64,000 nucleotides of DNA from Owenia fusiformis (Eukaryota; Annelida; Polychaeta; Sabellida; Oweniidae). The notes under the pieces were generated by a model. The model saw only the letters and a list, made by a program, of their open reading frames with translations, had not been told where the DNA came from and made no database searches. Below, piece by piece: positions 35,201-48,592 of the stretch. How positions within the stretch are numbered: the stretch's first letter is position 1; each line of letters starts with the position of its first letter. Where the stretch lies: NCBI GenBank assembly GCA_903813345.2, contig CAIIXF020000001.1, positions 44,225,885 to 44,289,884 of the forward strand, given 5' to 3'. A program made the translations under genes and the position numbers.

Positions 35201-38200
35201 TAATAATGGACATTGGTCAAGAAGAACATTGGTGGTCATTTTAAATAAACTGACACTAGACAAAGGTTTTCAAAAAGGAGAATGTAGTTAATGTAATTGC
35301 AGTTCACGCTACTCTCATTTTGCATTCGTCAAGCAACTGTGTTACCCATCTCCATTCTCTTTCTAACTGAGTACAAATATTTAATTTAGTGAAGGGCAGA
35401 AAAATTGATGCCAGGCCAAGTTTATACCTTTTCTGTTGAATTTGAAGCAGTTCTCTTAATTTGTCTCTCTCCACTTGGGTGGCTTGGAAGAGAGAATTCA
35501 CCTCCGCATATTGGAGCCGTAGATTTTCTAACTCTTCCAAAGTTTTCCTATCACCAGCACTCCTGAATATAACAGATATACAGCTTAAAGGTAAGGCTGA
35601 GTGTGGAATTATCAAAAGTTACATACAAGTAGGTCCACATTAAATACCACTTGATGATTCATTGTGGAGTGTTCTGTTGGACATCAAATATCAATACTAC
35701 ACACCAGTTAAAATATTTACTTATTCAATTGCACGTAACAGATAAATCATAAATATTTACTCCTTTATCCCTTTTATTATTACACCAATGTGGAGATCCT
35801 GTTTTGCTTGACACCAAAAAATATCAGAAATATACTGTACATACCAGTATTTAACCAAGGGCCAAAACAATTAAAGCCAACTGGGAAAAAGGAATCAACT
35901 TAAATGATCGTACCCTGTACTGGCAGGCCTGGTAGGCCCTGTGGGCTGCTTCCTGCCTGAGCCTGGTCTTTCTAGGTCACTGGAACTCTGTCTAGAAGAG
36001 CTTCTCTGACTCAATCTAATGAAAATGCATAAGAAAATTTATTATATGTATAGATTAAACATCACAACCTTTTAAAATATTGTTTGGTTTAATGAATACT
36101 GCACTTTTATGTAGGATTCACCATGATGATATCATCATATTTAGCAGTTATTTAGCAGTTTTATTTAGCAATATCACATTTAGCAGAAATTCCAAAATAC
36201 AATGTACTTTAAATTGGAAATGATCTGTCAAGAATGCAATATGAATTGCCATAACTCCAGTTGAAATCGCCACTTCTGATTGGTTAAGGAGTGCTCAATT
36301 ATTTTAACTATTGACCGCGTAATGCATAGCCAGTTAATAGTGTTTGACAATGATGTCACACAATGATGCCAAAAAATGTATCTCGGGAAAGGTTGGTTGA
36401 TGGAGTAAGATGAACTATATGGGTCTCCGTGGGTATGTTAATTAATTGTATATAGTAGCCTACTCACCTGGATTGTGAAAGGGGAGGTGTCGGTGAATAA
36501 GGTGCCATCCCATCATCCATTTCAACTGGGAGATTCTGGGAACTTGGAGGCCGTCCTCTTGAGCTGTATGGAGGCTTATCAAATAGTGAATTTACACCAT
36601 TTATCTGAGCTTGCTGTAATACCATAATGAGCATGCTTAAATGTACTTGGTAATTGTAATGTACTAGATGAACGGTATGGAATACTCTCAATTGTATTTT
36701 ACACAGAAAATAAAAATATGTCAAAAGCATAATACATGTGACTACAGTAGTCCAACAAGGAGTTGAACAAGGAGTTGGAACTGCATAAAGAACAGAAGAT
36801 TTATGTAGCCAACTGTGTACTGCTTGCCATAAAATATAAAACACAAAATGACACCACATAGAACTTACAATCATTAGTTGCATTCAACACATGTTCACAC
36901 AACGAGTCAACAAGTAAACAGATCATGATCCAAACCGAATCAAGAGGTAATAAGTAAACCCACCCAACTGACTCTCAAACCTTATCGCTGAAAACCCTAA
37001 TTAATCAACTTACGTGGAGCTGCATTTTTTTCATCTCCTGTTCCAACTGGTCAACCTTTTCCTCCTTGGCTGCTATAATAGCCTTGAGTTTATCCACCAC
37101 ATTGTTGTCCTGCTGTGTGCGCATTGACAATTCCCTCATCTTAGCTTCTTGCTGGTTCTGAGCACTTTGTTGTAGCTTGGTAGACTGGTCCAGTAAGTTC
37201 TGGAGATGGGACTGCTGGTTCTGAAATGAATTCTTGAATGAGTTCCTCAAAGATAGCCCCACAACTCTCATATTAGTACAGGTGATTTCAAAGTTTGATG
37301 CTGATATTTGAAATGTATTTCTATATGCATAATGTATTTCTATTATAAATGTATTGACCTTTTTGTGGACATATATTGCAGAAATTATAGTATCTTGATC
37401 ACAGATCTGATTGGATATCAGCTAGATCGATTTGAAATGATTGAGGGGGAGCAGTAGCTGCTGCTGCATACAAGTGCTTACCATTAGAGCCTGAATAAGT
37501 TCATCATCATGCTTCCCCTTGTCAATACATGTCTGCATCTTAGACTTCATAGACTTATTGTCATTTGATAGCACTTTGTTCCTGAAATAGCATAAAACAA
37601 ATTTCAGTCTTTAAAATGGTATATAAGTGTTCAATTCTTAGTATATCAATGTGGTAATTGAAACCTTTTGTTACATTGGCTTGTTACATTGAAATCAATG
37701 AAAAAAAATCTCCATATCATTACTCTTTGTGAAGGCCACATCAATCATCTAGGGCCAAAGTTTCAATGCCAAAATAAAAGGTCCAGTTTGATTCCAGAGA
37801 TCCATTGAAATTTCATCATTTAAATGATTAACATAAATATTCATGATCGATTCATGATAAAGCCTCATAGTCAATGACTTGTTCTTATACTGGATGAAGT
37901 AATTTATTGCAGGAATGTGTCAAGATTTTCCCATTGGTATAATTTCAATATAACACCTGCATTAATTCGGTAAACAAGTATCTTCTAACCTTGCTTTTAA
38001 AGCATCAAACTTTTGTTTAAGAGCTGCATGATCTCCTTCTAATGCCTTCAGCTCTGCGACTGCCATTTCTGCTGACTCCTTTCTGTCTTTTTCCATTTTT
38101 CGTATGGTATCACGTTGTTTATCCGAGATACGCATACTACGAGTAGATACTGCTGACCCCATGAACTCTGCCTCAAGGTCATCTGTCATTTGAGTCGCAG

Positions 38201-41200
38201 GTCTTGGTGATCTATTTGTTTGCCCAAGAGCTAGTTTTAATTCAGCTACCTGTAAAATAACATTTTCATCTAAATGTTTTTATTCAGTAAGATAGAATAT
38301 TGATGTGTCCAAAAGGGATGAGACTGAAGGTGAATGTTCACTCAAGTCTAAATAATTTTTGCTTCAATATATAACAATGACTTCAGCAGCATGAATGATA
38401 TGTTCCACAGCCTTGTGGGTTTGCATTGTGATGTTGCTTTCTGTTGGGAAGGGTTTAATACATTGTTTCTTGCATTAATAGTTTGTGCTAATGGAGGATT
38501 ACTTTCGTTATGATTGGCCATGCTCTAAAGCTTATTTTTCTTGCTGTGTTTTGTAGTTCTCTTAGGCCTTTTCTCTTTGACTTAAATATTTGAACATCAT
38601 TCTGCCATGTTGCTGAATACTAACCTGTTTTTTAAGAATTGATATTTGTTGTGAACGTCCTTTAAAATCACTTGGCTCTTTTAGCAAGGCCTGAATATTG
38701 ACATTGTCCCCTAACTCACTAGTCAAAACCTAGAAACACAAATGCTCATTTTAAAACTCAATACTTGAACAAAATTTGATATTGTAGTTTTACTATATAG
38801 CTTTTTGCGGTACCAAATAGAAATTTACCAGAACAACTTTAGGACAACATGTTTCATTTCTATCAAAGACTAAAATTTATACTGGTATGACGTACATCAT
38901 TATATAAAGTAACATAAGTAACGTAAAGATCAAGTAACCATGGGAATAAAACTATTTAATACACCACTTGAGTGAGATATGTCTCTTAATGAGGTGTTGC
39001 CTGCAAAAGCAGAATTCAGGCAAATTTTACATCATAGTCAGATAACATCTAAGTAAATGCAAAGGAAGTGAAAATCAACTTACTTTTTGCGCAATCGTGA
39101 GATCTTTTTTAAATAACTGACATTGATTACGGAAGTCTGTACATCTGGATTCACTCTGTTTGAGCCTTTCTTGTAATGATTTCACATCATTTTGTAACTG
39201 TACCTGAAAGTAAACTTAAAATATAAACATCTGTATGATATTTATATTTGTGCTGGTTGACCAGCCAGCAGAAATTTGTATGAAAAGTTGAGAAATCTCA
39301 GTAATAAGTGGTTCATCCCATAACACTCAAGTTTCAGAACAGTTACAGTAAGTTATCTTAATAATACTATCAAGCTTAATGTACATGTGTTGCTTCTTCA
39401 ATGGGTCTGTGCCTCTGGACACTTGGGATATATTGTGTTATATTTTTCATAAACTTAATTAATACCGAAAAAATACAAAACAAGGCATTAACATGAAAAT
39501 GTCACCACCTGCCATTTGTTACAGATACCAACCGCATCACAAGGTGGAATTCACTGTGACATTTCATGTACATTGTGCACTGTATGCAGTTTACCACTAG
39601 TTTTCACATATATAATTGAAGAGAAAGAACAATTGTAGAGAGTACAGTACAATAACAGTGGCAAAATGAGCCAAATGAAAAAGGAAGAAAAAAATACAAT
39701 ATGCTATGGATATATAAAAAATGTACCCTTTCTGCTAGATCAGGAGGGAGATCATCAATAGAGGAATGACTAGATTTATTTTTCTTCTCTGCAACTAACT
39801 GGTTTTCTAAATCGTGACATTTTTTGTTGTATTGTCTAGCTTTTGTGCGCTCACTTTCAGCCTCTGCTGTCAACTCTCGCACCTTCTTAGATAGATCAAC
39901 TATTTTTGTAGCTGCCGATTCCTTTGCCACACCTCCCCCTGAAATTAATAATATTTTATACATGTATATATATTTGAATTTTGCCAGCATCTTTAATGAT
40001 ATTGATTTTCAAGATACTAATTAAAAGCATTGGTCACTTCTAATCTCAAATCCCGGATTAATTTGAATGTATGACACCTATATGCATCTGTTGAGAAAAG
40101 TTTCAGGATTAGATACATGTTCAACATTACCAGAGAGAGCTAGTTTGTGGTCCTCTTGTTTCTTCTTCAGCTTTCTTATTTCAAAATCCCTCTCAGTTAA
40201 CAATTTATACAGCCTTCCAGACTCATCTTTTAGCTCCTGCAACAATTTGTTTATGTGCATCAACAAATTCTTTTATATGACATTTTTAAAGTCTAAGATA
40301 AAGCATAATAGCAATTTAAAGAAGGTATCAAACAAGGCATCAACATCACAAAATGTTACCATTCAGGAAGTTATTGCTTGGTCTTACATGTTTCAGAAAG
40401 ATAATTGCAAAAAGTGTTACAATTTCATACAGCTGCCAAACACTGACAGTCAAAAGACAAAACAAAGATAGCATACAATAAAATAAACATTCTGGGATGT
40501 AATTTTAGAGAATGATGACAACTGTATCATTAAAAAAATTACAATTCTCATATGAGATGAACTCACCCGTATTTGTTCATTCAAATGTGTTACAAGTTCT
40601 TCAGAATAGATACCATCTGTTGTAGGTGGAGGTTCAGAAAGCTGTAAAACACAATGGAAATGCAGCCAGTGGGTCTCATAATACACATTCTACATGATAT
40701 ATACACAGTACCATGAGAGTGCAATCTGGATGCTCCAACAGTTCTGGCTACTACTGACATGTCACCTCTGCTTTTGTGGATTAAACATTAAATTGAAGCA
40801 GATATTACAAAAAGTTAGGGTTTGTCAAGCTCCACCAGCATTTGTAAGATGCCAGATAGGACTATATAATAATTGAGATCGAGGAATGTTCATGATTTTT
40901 GACAAAATCTATGCAGTAGGTAAGAACTATTAGTACTGGAATACTCAATTCTGATTGGCCGAAAGGTGATCTGAGGAAATGGGATGTTGTATAAGGAGTA
41001 AAGTCATAAAATATGAAGCATTCTCGAGCTCAGCCAGTGGCAAACAGCACAATACTATAATATTTACCTTCAAACCTAAATTGTCATCTATACCAAATGA
41101 ACTTGATAGATTAGTTTCATCTTTTTTCTCAGGAGAATCATCTTTCTTTTCTTTTTGTTCTTTCCTTTGTTTCATTCGACTCAACTTTTTCTGCTGTTGC

Positions 41201-41247
41201 TCTTGCAGTAAAGCAAACTGCTGTTTTAATGCCTCACTGTCACCCAT
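32250..41247 (-). CDS. CCDC13: CCDC13, coiled-coil centriolar-satellite protein, 15 coding exons
   Basis: In vertebrates CCDC13 sits at centriolar satellites and is needed for building cilia. Exons in gene order: 41068-41247 (ATG), 40567-40641, 40131-40236, 39727-39938, 39084-39203, 38625-38729, 37990-38249, 37482-37581, 37014-37220, 36468-36613, 35914-36015, 35428-35562, 33629-33756, 33154-33259, 32250-32409 (TGA). Phases close throughout to 713 aa; human is 715. Nearly the whole chain is Glu/Lys/Gln-rich coiled coil, broken by a Ser/Pro/Arg-rich linker at about residues 450-540. Diagnostic stretches are GRLYKLLTERDFEIRKLKKK and ATKIVDLSKK. Several donors are the weaker GTTAGT/GTTGGT type. 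The introns hold no other gene that I could support. Confidence 0.93.
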
Positions 41248-41350
41248 AGTTGCTACAAATATACATCGACATTGTAAACTGTACAGCACATACACAGTGC
41301 ATGTGTGGTGTTATAAAGACTAGTACAGAAAAAAACATGAGAGTGAGTAT

Positions 41351-41492
41351 CCTTGCCCGTAGCCAGGACTTACCAAGGGCAGAGCTTTTGCCATGCGAAA
41401 AGTGCTCTGAATGGTAAAAATGCACGATTCTGAAAGAATTTCTGTCCAGGGGAGAGTTTCCGCTCCCCCAGCTCCCCCTGGCGACGGGCCTG
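41351..41492. mobile_element. hAT-like MITE related to 19041-19282
   Basis: The ends CTTGCCCGTAGCCAGG and CCTGGCGACGGGCCTG are diverged inverted repeats of the CAGGCCCGTAGCC family. It sits just upstream of the CCDC13 start codon, possibly in its 5' UTR or promoter. Confidence 0.65.
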
Positions 41493-42300
41493 GTATCTGT
41501 ACTCAATTCTCATCCCAGATAAAAGGAGAGTGGAACAAAAAGTTGTTGTTTTATTTCACTAGTCTATTTACATTTTTCCTCAACAGGGCACAAAATTCTA
41601 CATGAATCTTGAATCTGTTGCAGACCTATGCAAACAATCAAAACTGACCTAGGATAATTGTACACTGAAATAATTTGGCAATTGTAAACTGGGAAACTCT
41701 TTGGGACCATCACATATATTCAGAGCTATAAATAGCCCCTTGGTCATCTATCTGATCATTGGCTTTCAAGAGATTGTTGGGATGATGATTACCAAAGAAT
41801 GAAATTGAGGTGACTGCACTAAAACTGATGTGGTCATGGGAAATACAACTTTATAATAAATCTTTTAAGACTAATATGAAAGACACTAAAGAAAACTGAA
41901 AAATTAGAACTAGATGAGTTGTATAAAATCATGGGCTATCATGGATTATCTTGTTACTTTTGAAATTGTCACAAACACCAAAACAGAGCACAGAGATTGG
42001 GATGATTTCTAGGCTAGGGCTACACTATATACTTTCTGTTCCGTAGCACAGATGCTCTCTGGGAAGTAAGATTGGGGGTATAGCTGCTGAGTCTCGTATC
42101 TGACGTCTTTTATCTTTATGATTTAAATTTTTTACAAAGACCCCCACGAAGTGCGGTTCTTTGTACCTTATTCCTGACATGAATCAGTAGATCGGTCACG
42201 TGACCTAAAGACCGCCTTTATTACCTTATATGGCAAATTGTCAAGGGAACTACTAAGTCATCATATGACGCGATTACGGATCGATTGTGTTTCCAAGTAA
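41493..42300. other. CCDC13 upstream region
   Basis: No supported exon. The upstream non-coding end and promoter of CCDC13 probably lie here; I could not place them. Confidence 0.35.
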
Positions 42301-42309
42301 TGTCGTCAT

Positions 42310-43531
42310 GTGACGTAGAACGCATTGTCCGCCATTGCTCTCAATTTTGTCTGAACGGGTAAGCGTATTTTAACATTTCTGTCATTTTAAAGCCTGATGT
42401 TCAGTATTTATAATCGAATTTCACTTCAACTTGATTGTAGAAATGAATAGAATTGTAACTTCTTATTTTACTGAATCATTATTCGAGCCAGAAGTGGCTT
42501 AAATTAGAATCAATTTATGAACTTGAAGAAATTTAGTCAAATGGTTAGTATGATGCTATGCTGGTCGCAAGGAGAGGTATCAAAAGTTCAATGTCTGATA
42601 GGAAACTAAATTAATCTAGTTTTGAGTTTGACCCCCTCCCCCAAAAAACGTGATCTTCGCGGACTTTTCGCGTGTGGACTTTCGTGGATTTTCGATTTTC
42701 ATTGGAATATTAGGCTTACCATAACGTATGTAGGCTACAATGTAGAATTCCTAAAACATGTGACAACAACAGTAGGCACAGCATTTGCAGAAGACATCAA
42801 GTAAACTCTTTATTTTAAAACCATTCAAAGGAATTCTGATCCGAGTCAAAATTGCACAAAAATTGAAATGTTAAAATTTGTCTGATAGCAAACTGAAATG
42901 GCTTTGACCCCCCCCCCCCCCCTTCTAGATTTATTTAGTTTTATAGGCTTATCCGTCGACATTGAACCTTAGATGCCTCCCGCGAGACATGACGAGACTG
43001 GCTACTAACCATCTACATAAGAACGATAGTTTTTTAAACTGGAAGGTCAAGGTCGAAACTCAAATGAATATAGACTGCCCCAATTCATTTCTTTTTCAGA
43101 ACAAGAACGCCAACAACAACAAGATCCTATGCATATGACCACGCACACCAACAACAAGTGCAACAACAAATACGGCAAACAATTATAAATGTTATGTCAA
43201 CAAAGACATATATTACAAATCAGGTGTGAAATCGGCAAAACTTGGGCTCAGTAGACAATAAAAAAGTTTACTGTAGTAATAAGAGTGTTTCGACCCTTCT
43301 GAGCCGCGGTTTATGTTGCAAGAAGTACTAATACAATTATATTGTATTTAAAAAACTATTAGAATGAACTGTGTGAATACATGAAATATCTTCATTCAAA
43401 GGTATAAATGTTGTACAAAGACAGGCAGGAAATGTATTGACTAAGGCCACACATATAAAAGATATGCTTTTATCTCATATTTCCAGGGCACGGTAATAAT
43501 AACAAAGGTCAAGAAGGATGATGTACATTAG
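42310..43531 (+). other. Candidate small spliced transcript
   Basis: Three consecutive pieces have good splice signals: an exon ending GAACGG|GTAAGC (about 42360), an exon 43101-43222 between TTTTTCAG and GTGTGA, and an exon starting 43486 after TTTCCAG. Exons 2 and 3 join in one open frame rich in Thr and Gln that ends ...KVKKDDVH. The only usable ATG gives 24 codons. It may be a small protein gene with a missed start exon or a non-coding RNA. No family recognised. The last exon lies in the duplicated block. Confidence 0.28.
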
Positions 43532-44606
43532 AACTTTCCACAGATTCCAAATGATGTCACGACAAGATCCAATGAGTTTCAATCAGGGTCCATATGTCAT
43601 TCACTAGGGATTTAATTGGACTTTTTGAGATTTGTTGTATATTTTTGGGCTATAAGACGCCACAATATACTGAAATACGTGCTTAAGTTACATGATAGTT
43701 TTATGTCACCGTGTAGAGATGGTGACATAATGAAGTTTGTTAGAGTTTATTCGTATATTTAAACTTTTTCTTGGTAATGCAATACTGCATCAAAACACAA
43801 AAAAACAGATATAGAAATTGTGTTCAAAGTTTGAAAATCTGATTTAAAACCCCTTGCAAAATGTAACATAACGTAAAAGAGCACGAAGCGCTATCTATAT
43901 TGTTCTTGGTAAAAAAAGTCATTTACAAAAATTATAAATAACAATAGAGTTCCTTAGAGCCCATGTTGTAAGTAACCCTACCCCATCCAGAACAGTATAC
44001 CAGTAGCTTAGTAGTTTAAGTGGCGCTACATGCTTCTGTGACAATATAACCATTTACTTAATAGATTCCACTAAAAGCAACATTTCACTATCACTCCATC
44101 TTTTTCGCCCCTTATACCTAACTTTGGGTCTTTGTAGTTTTTCAGTGATTTTTTCACTGGATTATCTTGTTACTGTAAGATTTAGGCTAGACCATTTTGA
44201 GTCTAAGCGTGGGGGGCTAGTATGTATCCAACAGACCGAATATTTATTCAGACGAAGGATACAGTCTAGGGGGGGGGGGGGCAAACACATTACTTCAAAC
44301 ACATAAGACAGATCTGTATTATGTGTTTGCAGACTCCCAACACTCTTCTTCCCTTCTTCTGTGTTTTGTAGACTCTCTCTCGGTCACAAAACAGTAGGCC
44401 AATGTTTCACTTTTTATTTTCCAGAGCCCTTTTTGGAAATTTGTTCAGACAATGACAGAAAATTCACCTATAATTTGCCGTTTGTTGCAGCACGTTTAGT
44501 ATTCAAGCGAATAAATATACTGACCTCTAAAAGCTAGCCATATACAGTGTCATACATTGTTCATATAAGTGAAGATATTATCGATATTGCGTTAATTTTG
44601 TAAAAT
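43363..44606. repeat. 1.24 kb tandem direct duplication, first copy
   Basis: The sequence from ATGAACTGTGTGAATACATG recurs head to tail at an offset of 1244 bp. Only a handful of substitutions and a G-run length change (13 against 10) separate the copies. Confidence 0.95.
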
Positions 44607-45849
44607 AATGAACTGTGTGAATACATGAAATATCTTCATTCAAAGGTATAAATGTTGTACAAAGACAGGCAGGAAATGTATTGACTAAGGCCACGCATAT
44701 AAAAGATATGCTTTTATCTCATATTTCCAGGGCACGGTAATAATAACAAAGGTCAAGAAGGATGATGTACATTAGAACTTTCCACAGATTCCAAATGATG
44801 TCACGACAAGATCCAATGAGTTTCAATCAGGGTCCATATGTCATTCACTAGGGATTTAATTGGACTTTTTGAGATTTGTTGTATATTTTTGGGCTATAAG
44901 ACGCCACAATATACTGAAATACGTGCTTAAGTTACATGATAGTTTTATGTCACCGTGTAGAGATGGTGACATAATGAAGTTTGTTAGAGTTTATTCGTAT
45001 ATTTAAACTTTTTCTTGGTAATGCAATACTGCATCAAAACACAAAAAAACAGATATAGAAATTGTGTTCAAAGTTTGAAAATCTGATTTAAAACCCCTTG
45101 CAAAATGTAACATAACGTAAAAGAGCACGAAGCGCTATCTATATTGTTCTTGGTAAAAAAAGTCATTTACAAAAATTATAAATAACAATAGAGTTCCTTA
45201 GAGCCCATGTTGTAAGTAACCCTACCCCATCCAGAACAGTATACCAGTAGCCTAGTAGTTTAAGTGGCGCTACATGCTTCTGTGACAATATAACCATTTA
45301 CTTAATAGATTCCACTAAAAGCAACATTTCACTATCACTCCATCTTTTTCGCCCCTTATACCTAACTTTGGGTCTTTGTAGTTTTTCAGTGATTTTTTCA
45401 CTGGATTATCTTGTTACTGTAAGATTTAGGCTAGACCATTTTGAGTCTAAGCGTGGGGGGCTAGTATGTATCCAACAGACCGAATATTTATTCAGACGAA
45501 GGATACAGTCTAGGGGGGGGGGCAAACACATTACTTCAAACACATAAGACAGATCTGTATTATGTGTTTGCAGACTCCCAACACTCTTCTTCCTTACTTC
45601 TGTGTTTTGTAGACTCTCTCTCGGTCACAAAACAGTAGGCCAATGTTTCACTTTTTATTTTCCAGAGCCCTTTTTGGAAATTTGTTCAGACAATGACAGA
45701 AAATTCACCTATAATTTGCCGTTTGTTGCAGCACGTTTAGTATTCAAGCGAATAAATATACTGACCTCTAAAAGCTAGCCATATACAGTGTCATACATTG
45801 TTCATATAAGTGAAGATATTATCGATATTGCGTTAATTTTGTAAAATAA
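44607..45849. repeat. 1.24 kb tandem direct duplication, second copy
   Basis: This is a near-identical copy of 43363-44606. The junction lies in a short shared TAAAATAA. It is either a very recent duplication or an assembly merging of two haplotypes. Confidence 0.95.
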
Positions 45850-46150
45850 ATTTTTATTTTAAAAATATGGAAGTGAATGGCAAGTAGTATTTTGATTGGC
45901 TTAACCTCGCACTAAACGAAAATAATATGGACAAAATAGATTGAGATGAAAAACCCGGGGATATTAATAAATGACCATTGTTATCATTCTGTATTTGTTG
46001 TTATTTTATCACATATTATGTATTATTTTAGCATTATTTTCACCATATTATACATAGAAAGTTTTTTTAATGAATGGTCTAATAGGTGCAATTCTCGAAA
46101 TGTAATGCGTTTATCATATGAATCAGTGTCAAAGGTTCGAGTCATTTTAA

Positions 46151-46564
46151 GGTCAGGGTGCATGATGGGAAATTTTCTGTATCCCTCAATTGAGTCACAT
46201 GTTATTTTTCAAACAAGAATCACTCCTTCCCCACATTGTCTATATCTTTCACTTTTGCACAAAGAGTGCACTTATGTGCCTAGAAAAGACTTGTGAGAAG
46301 AATGTTTTGATGAAGTGTATAAAAAACAAGAAAATTCAGTGAAAAAATTCAGAAAATTTTCAGAAATTTTTTTCACTGAATTTTCTCGTTTTTTATACAT
46401 TTTACAAAACAAATCTTCTCACAAGTCTTTTCTAGGCACATAAGTGCACTCTTTGTGCAAACTTGGAAGGTGTAGACAATGTGGGGAAGGAGTGATTCTT
46501 GTTTGAAAAATAACATGTGACTCAATTGAAGGATGCAGAAAATTTCCCATCATGCACCCTGACC
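46151..46564. mobile_element. piggyBac-type foldback MITE, copy B (intact)
   Basis: It is 414 bp, flanked by TTAA at 46147-46150 and 46565-46568, and begins GGTCAGGGTGCATGATGGGA. It is close to a full-length palindrome, centred on the TTTTCAGAAATTTTTTTCAC region. It is a sister of 29041-30057. Confidence 0.9.
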
Positions 46565-46568
46565 TTAA

Positions 46569-47461
46569 TTTCAGTGTTTGGAACTTGTCACTGTTCGATC
46601 TTTTTTTAACCTCCAGTATATGCGAAAAAGAAGTTTTGTGTCTATTGATTGTGTAAGTTATATATCATTATGAATTCAAAATGTTAAGGGTTATTTAGGG
46701 TGAGTATTTCAGTCTATATTAGCACTTTGGTAATATTGTGGCTTGCTTTACAGACTACTCTATTGACTTCACTTTGCTAAAATCCACTTTTCTATACTTG
46801 GAATGTTTCACATTATCAACTTTTTCTATCAAATATCATGTGCCTTTATAGAGCTGGGTTTGGGTATACCTTGAACTCACTGACGTAAGCCCTTAGTCTA
46901 GGGATTGGGTCTGGGGATTGGGTCAATTTATTGAACGGATACAGGGGTGGCCTTTAAAATCATAAAACAATAACAGCATGTTTCATTTATTTATAAAACT
47001 TTCATTTGTGTTTTTTATTTCTTTTTCATAAATCAATTCATAATATATATGGTAAACACACATACATGCATTATATATCTATCTCTTTTCTGAACAATTG
47101 CATTTAGATACAAAACATAATACAAAGTAAATATTGTTTACTTTCTCCATTGACAGTTGACACACATGATTGTGTTCATATTTTTTAATTCTCTTTTTTC
47201 ACCACTAAGTAATGCTTTTAAATGTATGACATTTGGAGTGTTTATAAAAATGTTCATTATGAAAGACAAACAGGTGTATGTGATATACAGGAAGCTGTAT
47301 CCCAGCAAAGATTCAACAATCTTTATTTTTATAAAAGCCACATTCAAATGTACTTTTTGGTCCATTTGGCTGTTGTACAAAAATGATATCTTAGACTCCT
47401 CTATCACTCTAATACCATATGTCTTTTTATATATTGGCACTGTAAATGTCCTTCTATTTCT
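46569..47461. other. Intergenic, downstream of the axonemal-type gene
   Basis: AT-rich, without supported exons. It would contain the 3' UTR of the minus-strand gene ending at 47462. Overlapping short open frames at 47138-47465 on both strands have no recognisable content. Confidence 0.35.
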
Positions 47462-48319
47462 TTAAAATAGCTTGAATTCTCTATTTGTAAGGCTCATTTC
47501 ATCAACAAATCTGAAATAAACAATTTTACAATATAATTTTATGAGCTACATGAACACTCACAATCTATATATAATATAATTAATGTTATCAAACTATACA
47601 TCATCTAATTAAGACTCAAAAATCACATGGGTGTTGATGCACACAGGAATTTTTCTTCTTTCAGCATAATATCTGATGGTATGATAGAAATAGCATTTGG
47701 ACTCTATTTGAAAATATAACATTGCAACTCATTGGCTATTGTAACTATGTTTTACCTGGTCATTTCACTGTTTACATGTACATGTCTAGGTACATATGTC
47801 CATGGCTCTTTTTCTTTTAATGGTTTGTCTTTTTGCCACCATCCACACCTGCTAGAAGTTGTAAGAGGTATTCTCCATATTTCTGTAGGACCTGAAATCA
47901 AACCAAAACATAAAATGCATAGGGTGAATGACGGATGAAAATTGCATTATATGTCTGACTTTCCGTAAGATTAAATGCATTTCTCTAGAAACAAATACGT
48001 AATATAGTCAAGAGAAAAGATGATGGATGTTTAGCTTTACAGTTTACTCAATAAAATATGATTATGAAAATGCAATTCTCGACTATGCTGGTATGCATAT
48101 TGGCTTACCTTGTGGTTTCCGTATGTGTTTCATTCTCTGTCTTGTGAATTCTACATATGATCCCTCTGGTCCTTTACCATATCCTGACACTTGGTCAATG
48201 GGTACAATTGAGGCAAGTTTATATTTTTCATTGTCTATTGGTGGTAGTTTTGTTGGTGGAGTAACACCTGATTTTATGGTATTTTGATATCCTAATTGAG
48301 TCAATCCAAAGAAAGACAT
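47462..48319 (-). CDS. Small axonemal microtubule-inner-type protein (TEX49/SPMIP11-like)
   Basis: Exons in gene order are 48109-48319 (ATG), 47756-47891 and 47462-47510 (TAA). They splice in phase to 131 aa. The start MSFFGLTQLGYQN, a central SRCGWWQKDKP and the end FVDEMSLTNREFKLF give the look of the small proline- and tyrosine-containing proteins that line the inside of doublet microtubules in cilia and sperm tails. The closest I can name from memory is testis-expressed TEX49/SPMIP11, and that match is tentative. No membrane segment or signal peptide. It is head-to-head with CCT5. Confidence 0.72.
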
Positions 48320-48592
48320 TTTGTTGGATGTGTATCCCCTAAATCGTCCTGTATATGGTTTTCTGTTCGTGCAATGTGCGTCTATTATGAACTAAGATTG
48401 CAAGCTGCTTATATGTTGCTATGTTTATGTTTACATTGACGATCTCGCGATAGATTTCGAGTAAAGTCGAGATTTCCAGCCAACGGCCATATTGGATTCT
48501 AGAACGATCGCATGGACAACACATCTTCATCGACCAACATCGCCTAAATAAAGCTTCCTCTGCCTCTCATCGACGGCGCAAAATATTTAAAG
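48320..48592. promoter_or_regulatory. Divergent promoter region between the axonemal-type gene and CCT5
   Basis: Only 273 bp separate the two start codons. The stretch is less AT-rich than its surroundings and contains CAACGGCCATATTGG, which includes a YY1-type CCAT core. Both genes must be transcribed outward from here unless one has a distant first exon. Confidence 0.55.

Noticed and set aside
47138-47465. Overlapping 100-codon frames on both strands
   Set aside because: AT-rich, no recognisable content, and most of the stretch is 3' UTR or downstream sequence of the axonemal-type gene.
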